Source of the DNA: Ectobacillus antri
GTDB taxonomy: Bacteria; Bacillota; Bacilli; Bacillales; Bacillaceae_G
Length of the DNA: 64,000 nucleotides
Direction of reading: 5' to 3'
Assembly (NCBI RefSeq): GCF_003852715.1
Contig: NZ_RIAV01000012.1
Location: 27,552 to 91,551 of the forward strand
The notes below the pieces were generated by a model. It was not told the DNA's origin. It did not search any database and saw only the letters and a program-made list of their open reading frames with translations. This document shows, piece after piece, positions 33,192 through 41,418 of this stretch. The translations under genes were made by a program, and so were the position numbers. Position 1 is the stretch's first letter; each line of letters begins with the position of its first letter.

Positions 33192-33275
33192 CTTATCGTT
33201 GACGAATATCAATCCACCAACGGTCTGCAGCATTCATATCTTCGGTATGACTACTACCACTGTAATGGAAAGCCT
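33192..33275 (-). pseudogene. possible remnant ending in ...WWIDIRQR
   Basis: A minus-strand frame without a start reads about 26 codons with Ser-Gly-Ser-Ser-His and Asp-Arg-Trp-Trp-Ile-Asp, ending in a stop. The composition looks like the C-terminus of a real protein (Trp-Trp pair), but no start or ribosome-binding site exists. It could be the tail of a deleted gene; confidence is low. Confidence 0.25.
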
Positions 33276-33321
33276 TTAGGAATTACCCTTTAAAGAACAA
33301 AAAGGGGACACTGCGCCTTCT

Positions 33322-33690
33322 CTACACATTTCTTTTTGCAAATTCCTCATTTAATAAATCCCTTGCTACATACATAGCTCGCAAAATGTTTTGAAACCGC
33401 GTATAAGTCGATGTTCCCTCAGCATATTTCCGCTGCCCTTTGTCGCTTTTACTAATAATAGAGGAAATGGGAGTGATGGCTTTCATAATCTCTTCCCGGG
33501 CATATTCTTGCAGCGTCTCATCTCTTGTAATCACCGCTTGGGAGATTTGTAATGCTTTCATTCTGCTTTGCAATAAGGAGTGCTGAGAAGCTCCCTCCTC
33601 AAATTTTAATTGCATCTTTTCACAGTTGCGAATCGATGAAGATATCACATGTAACGCATGTTGAAGTTCTTCGCTTGTATAGTGAGACAT
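33322..33690 (-). CDS. hypothetical protein with internal duplication, 122 aa
   Basis: Helical protein of 122 aa. Residues 16-35 and 75-94 align with about ten identities in twenty (ISS-I----K-Q-K--EG-S), each followed by a helix with conserved Lys/Arg-Ala-Leu/Met, so the protein is a tandem repeat of one 45-residue unit joined by a linker. No signal peptide or membrane segment. The ATG at 33690 follows GGAGG with 8 bp spacing. Family not recognised. A hairpin terminator lies downstream. Confidence 0.75.
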   Translation of the reverse strand: MSHYTSEELQHALHVISSSIRNCEKMQLKFEEGASQHSLLQSRMKALQISQAVITRDETLQEYAREEIMKAITPISSIISKSDKGQRKYAEGTSTYTRFQNILRAMYVARDLLNEEFAKRNV

Positions 33691-33747
33691 ACTGATAGCC
33701 TCCGTTTTCTTTCATATAGTTCTGTTGAGTTTACTAATTTCAAACAA

Positions 33748-34050
33748 TTATTTCTCTCGATTCACTGGATATTTTAGCGCGTTCTTCTCCATTTTCTTAA
33801 ACGCTTCCTCAATCAAATCTACATCCATTTTGTCTGCTAGCTGTAGTAGATATATAAATACATCGGCCATCTCTTCTTTAATATTCTCTGACGACGCATC
33901 AAGCGCCTCTTCACTACTAATCCATTGAAAATTTTCTAAAAGCTCGTTTGCTTCTAACGATATGGAAATTGCCAAGTCCTTCTCGTTATGATAAGGTCCC
34001 CAGCCGCGCTCATCTCTAAACTTACGAATTTCTTTTATAAGCTCTTTCAT
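33748..34050 (-). CDS. MazG-like nucleotide pyrophosphohydrolase
   Basis: All-alpha NTP pyrophosphatase of the MazG/dCTPP1 (RS21-C6) group, 100 aa, the length of single-domain members. The metal motif ELLENFQW ... EEMADVFIYLLQLADKMD has the EXXE...EXXD pattern of the family. Substrate probably a non-canonical or dCTP-type nucleotide. The ATG at 34050 has GGGGGAG upstream. No other gene in its transcript is evident. Confidence 0.85.
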   Translation of the reverse strand: MKELIKEIRKFRDERGWGPYHNEKDLAISISLEANELLENFQWISSEEALDASSENIKEEMADVFIYLLQLADKMDVDLIEEAFKKMEKNALKYPVNREK

Positions 34051-34117
34051 CTATAACTCCCCCATCCTATTTATGTAAATATATTCTATTTTATCACCAG
34101 TCTCCTTATATATAAAA

Positions 34118-34145
34118 GGAGTAAGGCAAATACCTGCCTTACTCC
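34118..34145 (-). terminator. terminator of degV gene
   Basis: GGAGTAAGGCA GGTATT TGCCTTACTCC followed by TTTTATATAT on the minus strand. Confidence 0.9.
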
Positions 34146-34178
34146 CGCCAATCCATTGTATTCACGTTACCACTCTGC

Positions 34179-35042
34179 TTATTTCTCCACAAAAAACATA
34201 GATATCGCACCTAAGCCAACATGAGTTCCCACAGACACACCCATCTGCATAATATAGATCTCTCCTGAGAAATCTGTATCCTTTTGCAGAATTGCTTTTA
34301 AATTTTCAGCAATTGTCCTATCGGATGTATAACCGATAATAATAAAATCTGTGACAGTTGCATCATTTCGTTTTATAAACTCTTGGACGTAGTGTTTGAG
34401 AACTCTTTTCAATCCTCTTTCTTTCCCGACTATCGCTCCTCTTCCATCCTTCATGCTCATAATCGGTTTAATCATTAAAATCTTTCCTATAATTGCACTA
34501 GAATTGCTGAGTCTGCCGCTTTTAATCAAATGATTGAGGTCATCCACAGACAAGAAATGCTTTACCTTTTTCTTAAAACTTTCGTTAAAACTTACGAGCT
34601 CCTCAAATGAGGCTCCCTTTTCTCTCATCATGGCGCTTTTCAGAACCAGCCAGCCACTTCCATGGCTCATACATTTTGAATCTACGACATGTATTTTCAC
34701 ATGCGAGTCTGGCTGCTCCTCAAAGAAGTAATCCTTAGCCAACACAGCTGACTGATACGCACCGCTTGTACCGCTCGACATGCATATACATAACACTTCT
34801 TTATAGCCGCTCTCGACGGCCTCCTTCATAATCTTCAAATACTCCGCAGGACTTGGCATCCCTGTAGTCGGAAATTCAGGTAACGCTTCCAACATTCCAT
34901 AAAACGCATCCGGCTGAATATCTATTCTGTCTCTATATATTTTTCCGCCTATATCAATTGTAAGTGGTGCTAAGCTGATATCGTACTTCTCCAGTACTTC
35001 ATCAGATAAATCACATGTTGAATCAGCCATAATTTTTATCAT
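34179..35042 (-). CDS. DegV-family fatty-acid binding protein
   Basis: DegV-fold lipid-binding protein, 287 aa. Typical motifs are present: IMADSTCDLS at the N-terminus, GKIYRDRIDI, FPTTGMPSP, and SSGTSGAYQSA. Such proteins bind fatty acids and, with a FakA partner, feed them into phospholipid synthesis as FakB. The ATG at 35042 follows GGGGGATACG; the open frame to 35084 lacks a site. It is a single gene, ended by a terminator. Confidence 0.92.
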   Translation of the reverse strand: MIKIMADSTCDLSDEVLEKYDISLAPLTIDIGGKIYRDRIDIQPDAFYGMLEALPEFPTTGMPSPAEYLKIMKEAVESGYKEVLCICMSSGTSGAYQSAVLAKDYFFEEQPDSHVKIHVVDSKCMSHGSGWLVLKSAMMREKGASFEELVSFNESFKKKVKHFLSVDDLNHLIKSGRLSNSSAIIGKILMIKPIMSMKDGRGAIVGKERGLKRVLKHYVQEFIKRNDATVTDFIIIGYTSDRTIAENLKAILQKDTDFSGEIYIMQMGVSVGTHVGLGAISMFFVEK

Positions 35043-35103
35043 TCGTATCCCCCAGGACGTATATTCGCATTTCCTACAGTACAAGCCACCGTTAAAAGAA
35101 AAA

Positions 35104-35132
35104 GCATGATTCCATCGTACATGGAATCATGC
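35104..35132. terminator. perfect hairpin beyond degV promoter region
   Basis: GCATGATTCCAT CGTAC ATGGAATCATGC, with CTTTTGAC after it on the plus strand and TTTTTCTTTT after it on the minus strand: a bidirectional terminator isolating degV from the island. Confidence 0.8.
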
Positions 35133-35360
35133 CTTTTGACCATCTAATAAAATGTGACAGTTTTTTGTTTTGGGTTATCAATGAGGTGTTTCTACGTTTT
35201 AGTGTATCCTCAACTAGCAAATCAAAATCTCCATGCATGTTTTCAGCAAGCTCCCTGCTTGGAAACTGTTACGTTTATTCTCCTGAAAGCATCAAACTTT
35301 GAACAAATATGCGTTTTAGGGTATAACGCTAGGCTCGCAGACCACGAGAGCGCGTTCATC

Positions 35361-35535
35361 TTAGGTTTGGTGTACCGCAAGAACGCCTCCTGGGACACCT
35401 GTGAACAGAAAACTAGGGCTTGGTGCTCCGCAAGAGCGCCTCCTGGGACACCTGCATGCGCAAAACTTGCCTTTGCTGCTCCGCAACACCTTCTCCCGGG
35501 ACACCGGCGCGCGGATAACTTGCGTTTGGTGCTCC
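35361..35535. repeat. 53-bp tandem repeat, 3.3 units
   Basis: Units at 35361-35413, 35414-35466 and 35467-35519 plus a 16-bp fragment at 35520-35535. Each starts TTRSGTTTGGTG-type and contains CCGCAAGAGCGCCTCCTGGG and ACACCTG or ACACCGG. Units 1 and 2 are about 80 percent alike, unit 3 more diverged. GC content is markedly higher than in the flanks. The minus ORF across it is a by-product (53 is not a multiple of 3). Confidence 0.75.
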
Positions 35536-35614
35536 CTCCGCAAGCAAGATCTATCAAACGTCCTTTATATTTGCCTCTAAAACCATATTAATTAGGGTAC
35601 AGATGTAAAAATAA

Positions 35615-35659
35615 GACCACTGCTGAAATCCCTTCAAATTGAGGGTTTCAGTAGTGGTC
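35615..35659. repeat. GACCAC hairpin, copy 2
   Basis: GACCACTGCTGAAATCCCT ... AGGGTTTCAGTAGTGGTC, nearly perfect. Same arms as the hairpin at 6664-6718. Confidence 0.6.
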
Positions 35660-35693
35660 GTTGTGACATAGTTTGTTTATATGTTGATACTAC

Positions 35694-36614
35694 TCAGACA
35701 AGTGTTTTCGTGTACTTCCTATGTTTTGTCCGGACAAACTCAATTTCGTCTTCCTGCACCAATTCTAGCTGATAATATGTGTTAAAGCGCTGGCTGACGC
35801 TTGTTTTAATGAGCTCAGGTGGACTTACGACAATCCATTGGAAGTTAAATAAAGAAGGAACTGCAAAAATTGGGTCAAGAGTGTGTTCTCTTTGTTTTTT
35901 TTGCATCCAGCGATTGGCCACGATATTAGGATTTGCACGTATCTCTTGAATGAGCGCGGTGTTAATGGCCGCCTGAGTGAAGGAACTTTCTACGTGCGTT
36001 TGAATAAGACGTTGCGCATCTTCTAGATCTCTTAATTGTGCATGAAGCAGGTCTACAAGCTTCTTGTTCTCGTCTTGTTCCTTCATACATAGTTGCAGTT
36101 GTTCCTTTTTTTCTTGCTTAAACGCTGCAAGATCTTTGATTTGAATCACGATAGCTTCTCTTTCATGATTTTCTTTTATACGCTTTGCGCATCGCTCTTG
36201 CTCTTTGATGGTTTGCGACTTTTCTACTTGAAGACCATGTAGAACTGTACCAAGCTGCTGTACGGCATCTCTTATGTGCGAACCTTCGCGTTTATATTCT
36301 TCCTCTATTCGTTTCAACTGCTGTATACTTTGCTCTGGTATTGGATGAGCGCGCCAATCCGTTACAATCTTATCTAGCTGCTCTATGAAAGTATGAACAG
36401 ATTTGGACTGATTTTTCTGCCGCTCGTGTAAAACTGCTACTTCTGCATTCCTATTAACTTGCGCATGTTTCAATCGTTCCCATATTTTAAACTGATACGT
36501 TAGTTGCCTTGTTGGTGTTTGCTCCGAATCAAATATTCCTTCCTTCGGCTGTATATGTTGCGGATTAGGAAGGTTAATTGTATTGTCAAATTCACGAAAG
36601 GTAGCAATTACACA
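35694..36614 (-). pseudogene. decapitated coiled-coil ORF
   Basis: A minus-strand frame open from 36614 (just after an in-frame TGA at 36615-36617) to a stop at 35694, about 306 codons, with no ATG, GTG or TTG and ribosome-binding site near its beginning; the first TTG in frame is at 36473. The product is rich in Gln, Glu and Lys, with heptad-like helices over about residues 40-220, then a shorter hydrophobic-mixed C-terminal segment (SLFNFQWIVVSPPEL). It looks like the C-terminal part of a larger protein whose 5' part was lost, next to the AT-rich operon and IS remnants. Family not recognised; a spurious non-expressed frame is the alternative. Confidence 0.5.
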
Positions 36615-36778
36615 TCATTTGTATAGAAATGAGTTTCAAGACAAAATAAATTAATATTTGTAAAAAGAAAATATAAAAATGTCAAATATTTAAGAAAAGT
36701 GTAGATAATTCTAATTTCTTGTTGTATTATGTATTTGCCTATGGAAATTGTAATATTAATCAAAAGGAGGAATTATTT

Positions 36779-37192
36779 GTGAAAAAAATAAAAAGATTGG
36801 TAATTCCAGTTTTAACTGCTGCATTTGGTGTAGGTTTGTTTTCAGCAACAAGTGTATATGCGCTTCGAGATATTGACCCAATCGATTTCTATGTAAGCTA
36901 TTCATATGATAAGGATGTTCCAGGTGATGCTTATAAAGTACATGATGGACAGACTGATGCTGGGAAATATGTAGTAAATCTGACAGAAAGCCCTGGTTCT
37001 GCAAATGTAACTACTACCCTACATAACGTAGATCATGCTTATAGAGGATCTGGCATTGTTCAGAGAGGAACAAGAGCATCATTCTACAATGTAGGGTATG
37101 CTGGTTATACATACCATTTAAATCTTAAAAGAACTTATAGTGGTGGAGATATCTATGTTAAGGGTTCATGGTCTCCTGACTCACAAGATTAA
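36779..37192 (+). CDS. small secreted protein, DUF2712-like
   Basis: Secreted protein of 137 aa starting with GTG at 36779, 8 bp after AAAGGAGG. The signal peptide is MKKIKRLVIPVLTAAFGVGL-type, with likely cleavage after SVYA (residue 28). The mature 109-residue chain contains no Cys and is rich in Gly, Tyr, Ser, Asp, ending in YVKGSWSPDSQD. It resembles what I know as DUF2712, a Bacillus family often found near ABC-transporter genes; the Gly-Ser-Trp-Ser-Pro-Asp end also recalls lactococcin-972-type bacteriocins. A signalling, bacteriocin-like or sensed surface peptide role is inferred from the operon that follows. The AT-rich composition sets it apart from the flanks. Confidence 0.8.
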   Translation: MKKIKRLVIPVLTAAFGVGLFSATSVYALRDIDPIDFYVSYSYDKDVPGDAYKVHDGQTDAGKYVVNLTESPGSANVTTTLHNVDHAYRGSGIVQRGTRASFYNVGYAGYTYHLNLKRTYSGGDIYVKGSWSPDSQD

Positions 37193-37406
37193 GTAATATA
37201 ATAAAGACATAGGCAGGAAAGAAGTCAAAATTGCTGGTTCTATAAATGCTTTCAATGTAGTTTATGATTGTCTAACGATAGGATTGACATGGTTCAACCT
37301 GTATCTTTAACTCATAAAACTACCTTTAGATCGCTTTTTATAAAACTAATTATTTTGACTATTTTCTTTATATAACACATTATTAATTTTCTCCAGGGAG
37401 GCAGTT

Positions 37407-38228
37407 ATGCAAAGTATTTTTCGAAAGAGATTAATTAATAGATACAGTATTAGTTCATTCACATTTTTCACTTTTACTCTTTTTATATCCTTTTTTTTAT
37501 CAAGCAGTATTATAGAATCTATATTTCTCTATGACTACAGTAGTGGTGATTTGGCAGGAAAAGGAAGACTCTTTTTAGCTAAAAATTATTTCTCTAACGC
37601 AACTTGGGAACTAATGGTTTTTGACAGCATGTACTATTCCTTGTTTATCTTTACCTTACCTGCTACATTACCAGTCATACAATTTTATAATGAGGGCAGA
37701 GGGTACCTGTTATATACATACGGAAGAGTGAAGAATTACAAAAGGATGTTATATAAAACTATTCTGTTGTACTCATTTATATCGGGACTTTGTTTTGCTT
37801 GTCCTCAGCTGATATTTTATATATTTACAGCTTGGTTCAATCCTAATTATGTCAATGAAAATCTAGGAATATTTAAGAGTGTTAGCGCTTTCCTACCTGC
37901 TAATGATGCAATTTCATATTTTATATATGTTTGTTTCATAGTAAATTTTCTTTTTGGCTTTATTTACGGTTTCTTCGCATGTGCAGTCGCTCTATGGACA
38001 GAAAAAGCTTATTTTGTGGTTCTAATTCCATTCGTCTATTATCTTGTCCTATCAAATCTAGCTGCATCTTTTCATCTTGAGTTAGTTTCACCATTGTTGG
38101 GAATCCTATATAACTCTTACAGTGATGTTTCAATATCTCAAATTTCAGTTCCATTGCTGATTCCTTTGTTAATGGGGATTTTACTTATTATGTTACATCT
38201 CAGAAAAGGTGATAAATTTGGCATATAA
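37407..38228 (+). CDS. ABC-associated membrane protein 1
   Basis: Integral membrane protein of 273 aa with about seven or eight hydrophobic segments (for instance residues 15-35, 72-95, 112-140, 165-195). It resembles the DUF2705-type membrane partners of ATP-binding proteins in Bacillus and is probably one permease half. The ATG at 37407 has AGGGAGG with 5 bp spacing. It is 214 bp downstream of the secreted-peptide gene, which leaves room for its own promoter. It overlaps the next gene by 11 bp, indicating translational coupling. Confidence 0.75.
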   Translation: MQSIFRKRLINRYSISSFTFFTFTLFISFFLSSSIIESIFLYDYSSGDLAGKGRLFLAKNYFSNATWELMVFDSMYYSLFIFTLPATLPVIQFYNEGRGYLLYTYGRVKNYKRMLYKTILLYSFISGLCFACPQLIFYIFTAWFNPNYVNENLGIFKSVSAFLPANDAISYFIYVCFIVNFLFGFIYGFFACAVALWTEKAYFVVLIPFVYYLVLSNLAASFHLELVSPLLGILYNSYSDVSISQISVPLLIPLLMGILLIMLHLRKGDKFGI

Positions 38229-38880
38229 ACATAGTTTCTTAAAGGCGCTTTTATTATCCTATCTCTACTACTGTATAGTTTTTACATTTCCATACAGTAT
38301 GAAAATTTCACCTAATTTATTTATAGGGGATAATTTAAATTCATTTACATCATTTTTTTTATTGTATCTTATTTTCATAAATAACTTTCAAGCCTTCTTT
38401 TCAAATAGTATGTTTTTAGCAAGGAATAAAAGCTTCTATTCTACTGTACTTAGAATACTCAAGAGTTTATTGCCAATGAACATTTTATATACATTGGTTT
38501 TTATAATCGTTATAAACATTGTGAACTTTCAACATTTTGGTAGGATAGACTTGCTCTATACCATCAAATTCTTTGTTTTAATTAACCTGTGTTTTATATT
38601 GTTAAATTTTATAAGTGTTATATTTAGAATATTATGGGGAGGAACCGCCTCTTTAATTGGGGGATTGTCCCTTGTCGTATTAAACATCTTCTCCATTCTT
38701 TACAAAAAAGAGGGACAAGACTTCTTGTATATGCCACTGTCTTTGCACGAAGCTCCAACTAGTACATTACAGGATTTACTGAAACTAGTGATGATATTAT
38801 TCCTATATGCTAGTTTAGCGTTCCTGTTCATCTTTCTTATCAAGAAAATATACTATGGAAGGAAAAAACATGTTCTTTAG
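38218..38880 (+). CDS. ABC-associated membrane protein 2
   Basis: Integral membrane protein, 220 aa from a TTG start at 38218 (AAGGTGAT upstream); a GTG at 38209 is too near that site. About six hydrophobic segments. It overlaps both neighbours: 11 bp with membrane protein 1 and 11 bp with membrane protein 3. Function unknown; likely part of the same transporter. Confidence 0.75.
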   Translation: MAYKHSFLKALLLSYLYYCIVFTFPYSMKISPNLFIGDNLNSFTSFFLLYLIFINNFQAFFSNSMFLARNKSFYSTVLRILKSLLPMNILYTLVFIIVINIVNFQHFGRIDLLYTIKFFVLINLCFILLNFISVIFRILWGGTASLIGGLSLVVLNIFSILYKKEGQDFLYMPLSLHEAPTSTLQDLLKLVMILFLYASLAFLFIFLIKKIYYGRKKHVL

Positions 38881-39604
38881 AATATTAATGTTTCTGCTAA
38901 TAATTATAACATCGTTCAGTGTGCTGCTTAATATTAATATAGATGATCTGCTAAAGTACCCTATTGATAACAGTATTTCTAGGCAATTAGGTCTTTTCAT
39001 TAAAGTCTGGGGAAATACTCAAATTAAAGATTTAGATGTTTACTACCATTTTGGTATTCTAGGTGCTATACGCCCCTTTACTATATTGTTCCTAGGTGTT
39101 ACCTTTGCGACCTTCTCTTTTATGAGAGTGCCAGAAAATCATTTCTTTTTCACCTTACATAGAAGGAATAAACTATGTAGCTACTGCTTGTACCAGTCAC
39201 GTATTATTTTTCAGGAGACTGTAAGATATATGGCTATATGGACTAGTTGTACATTGTTATATATCTCTTATCATTATTTTATCGAGCATGCACCTCTTTA
39301 TTTCACACCAAAATACGCAAAATTATTCGGGATGCATACGGTATTAGAATTTATGTACATTCTCAATACTAGTTTTATATGCCTGTTATTAACTCTCTTA
39401 TTTTCAAGAATAGTCGCCCTAACATTTACTATAATTGGGACATTACTTGTAATTTATTTAGATTTAAATCTTATGAATGTAAATATCATTCTTTTTGATT
39501 ATACTAATCAATTTTTAGATAGCTTTAGCATTCAATTTATTGTTTTAGTCCTCTGCCTCTTTCTTTATAAGTATGTAAATAAACTATATCTACTGAGAAG
39601 GTGA
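38870..39604 (+). CDS. ABC-associated membrane protein 3
   Basis: Integral membrane protein, 244 aa, about six hydrophobic segments with a longer extracytoplasmic loop between the first and second (residues 25-75). ATG at 38870 follows GGAAGG; the open frame begins 5 codons earlier inside that site. Its C-terminus (LCLFLYKYVNKLYLL) ends directly at the ABC ATPase. No enzyme motif seen; third transmembrane component of a putative export or immunity pump. Confidence 0.75.
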   Translation: MFFRILMFLLIIITSFSVLLNINIDDLLKYPIDNSISRQLGLFIKVWGNTQIKDLDVYYHFGILGAIRPFTILFLGVTFATFSFMRVPENHFFFTLHRRNKLCSYCLYQSRIIFQETVRYMAIWTSCTLLYISYHYFIEHAPLYFTPKYAKLFGMHTVLEFMYILNTSFICLLLTLLFSRIVALTFTIIGTLLVIYLDLNLMNVNIILFDYTNQFLDSFSIQFIVLVLCLFLYKYVNKLYLLRR

Positions 39605-39609
39605 ATTAT

Positions 39610-40260
39610 TTGAACTATGCTATAACTTTGTCGGGTGTGTCAAAGAAAGTGAAAAAACAGTTAATTTTAGACAACATCACGCTAAATTTAGAGAAAAACA
39701 AATCATACGGTTTTGTTGGTTATAATGGCTCTGGCAAAAGTATGTTATTCAAGGTGATATGCGGATTCACCTCCTACTCTTCAGGAAGTGTTACCGTAAA
39801 TGGTAAAGTGATAGGAAAAGATGTTGACTTTATAGAAGATGCAGGAGTAATAATTGAAACTCCAGAATTTTTACCTAAGTTAACAGGTTATGAAAACCTA
39901 CTCTTATTGTCTGAGATAAGGAGACAAATTTCCAAGGAACAAATTCTTCATTCTCTGAAAATAGTTGGATTAGAGCAACAAGCAAACAAACTTGTAGGTA
40001 AATATTCTCTTGGAATGAAGCAGAGACTTAGAATTGCTCAAGCAATTATGGAGAATCAATCCATCCTTATATTAGATGAACCTTTCAATGGATTGGATAA
40101 AAAAGGACTTGCGGAGATGCAGAATCTATTGTTAGAGTTAAAGAAAAATAAAACAATCCTCTTAACTAGTCATAGTGAAGGTGACATAAGTTTGCTTTGT
40201 GATACAGTGTTTGAAATCGAGTCTGGGAAAATTATTGGTGAGGAAAGGATAACTAATTAA
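39610..40260 (+). CDS. ABC transporter ATP-binding protein
   Basis: ABC ATPase of 216 aa from a TTG start at 39610 (GAAGGTGA upstream; a GTG at 39601 is in frame). Walker A GYNGSGKS, signature YSLGMKQRLRIAQ, Walker B ILILDEPFNGLD and switch His LLTSHSEGD are all present, so it should be active. It is short and of the BcrA/LanF-like group, which moves antimicrobial or membrane-active peptides in partner with hydrophobic permeases. Together with three preceding membrane proteins it forms a pump. Confidence 0.92.
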   Translation: MNYAITLSGVSKKVKKQLILDNITLNLEKNKSYGFVGYNGSGKSMLFKVICGFTSYSSGSVTVNGKVIGKDVDFIEDAGVIIETPEFLPKLTGYENLLLLSEIRRQISKEQILHSLKIVGLEQQANKLVGKYSLGMKQRLRIAQAIMENQSILILDEPFNGLDKKGLAEMQNLLLELKKNKTILLTSHSEGDISLLCDTVFEIESGKIIGEERITN

Positions 40261-40856
40261 TGAGAAAATTAATGTTATTATCAGTAGTAATAGCTGTAAT
40301 TCTTACAGCTTGTGCCAAAAGAGATATAACAGGATTAAAAAATACTCCCGAAGATAAAGCTGCAGCAAAAGCAGAAGAAACTGCTATGTCTACAAGGAAC
40401 ACTTTTTCAGTTTCATCTAAGGAATTAGCTAGAAGCTTAGAGGAGAAAAAAAGTGTAAATAAGATTTATGAAGATGATGGTGTATATAGAGCTTCCTCAG
40501 AGAAAAACTTGGTTCGAATCCTTTTCCCCTCAACTTCAAAGCAAGTTTCAAGTGTAGAAGTTATAGTTTCCACACGTGATTTTAATAAAAGTGATAAGGA
40601 TAAAAGTATAACACTAAATATTTTGAATGACTTGATGAGTTCGTTAGGTATTAATTATAACGAGGAAGACTTATTGAACGTACTCACAGAGAAATATAAT
40701 AATTCACCTAGTATTAAAAACACGGATTATAAATACTTTAAATATGATGATGAAGTGTGGTTGACTGCAGTAGGAATCTATGAAGGAGTTCAAAGTGGTA
40801 AGGTACCAACAGGAGTCAATATCAACATTAGTAAGAATAAACCAGAGAATGATTGA
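40260..40856 (+). CDS. lipoprotein of the ABC operon
   Basis: Secreted lipoprotein of 198 aa with lipobox LTAC (Cys18). The mature region is charged and helical, then a possible beta-rich C-terminal domain. It starts 1 bp before the ATPase stop (TAATG), so translation is coupled. AAGGATAA lies upstream. The family is not recognised. A lipoprotein ending an ABC-pump operon often acts as an immunity or substrate-capture protein; here that is inference. Confidence 0.75.
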   Translation: MRKLMLLSVVIAVILTACAKRDITGLKNTPEDKAAAKAEETAMSTRNTFSVSSKELARSLEEKKSVNKIYEDDGVYRASSEKNLVRILFPSTSKQVSSVEVIVSTRDFNKSDKDKSITLNILNDLMSSLGINYNEEDLLNVLTEKYNNSPSIKNTDYKYFKYDDEVWLTAVGIYEGVQSGKVPTGVNINISKNKPEND

Positions 40857-40863
40857 ATGTTGA

Positions 40864-40916
40864 GGGTGTCCCAAAAGGTAGCGCATAGCGTTATCTTCTG
40901 GGACACCCCGTTTTTT
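40864..40916 (+). terminator. terminator of ABC operon
   Basis: GGGTGTCCCA ... TGGGACACCC followed by CGTTTTTTAG, 8 bp after the lipoprotein stop. The stem may belong to an insertion element end, as the downstream region is IS-derived. Confidence 0.8.
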
Positions 40917-40920
40917 AGAC

Positions 40921-41316
40921 GTAAGCGTCAAACTGTACCACATAGTTATAGAGCCGGAATCATGCGATAATCTCCTCAGTATAAAAATGAGGAGGTTTTT
41001 TCATGTCGATCGCAAAACGGAAAGAGCTATGGAGCCAAAGGATTCAAGACTTTCGGAACAGCGGCCAGACACAGGCAGCTTGGCATCGCCATAGGCTCTG
41101 GCTTATATCTTGCATCAGAAGTATGTAGAAGGGCTGCCACTCTACCGGCAGGAGCAGGAACTTGCCCGTCTTGGCATTCCGTTATCCCGTCAGACACTGG
41201 CAAACTGGGTCATCCATAGTGCCCAAACTTGGTTGAGCACCCTATATAACCGGATGCATGTTCACTTGAAGAAGGAAAGTGTGCTGCATCTTACATTTCG
41301 AACCCTAGCTGAGTGA
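40921..41316 (+). mobile_element. IS66-family remnant
   Basis: GTAAGCGTCA at 40921 fits an IS66-type terminal inverted repeat. At 41003 an ATG (after GAGGAGG) starts a TnpA-like fragment (SIAKRKELWSQRIQDF ... SGQTQAAWHRH) that, after a deletion, continues out of frame with a TnpC fragment at 41110-41316 (QKYVEGLPLYRQEQELARLG; LSRQTLANWVIH) ending before the catalytic ADETT-type motif. Thus the element is internally deleted and inactive. It borders the ABC operon at its 3' side. Confidence 0.8.
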
Positions 41317-41418
41317 AAATGCCATCTTTTTTGCCTTTTTTCAAACAGGCAGGCGGTTTTAACACCTGTAGCCGTGACGCGATTCCTTTTTTCGCCACGG
41401 CTGTTTCTCATGGTTCAT

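Noticed and set aside
35243..35557. 104-codon minus-strand frame
   Set aside because: Runs across the 53-bp repeats; a frame through non-triplet repeats is a by-product.
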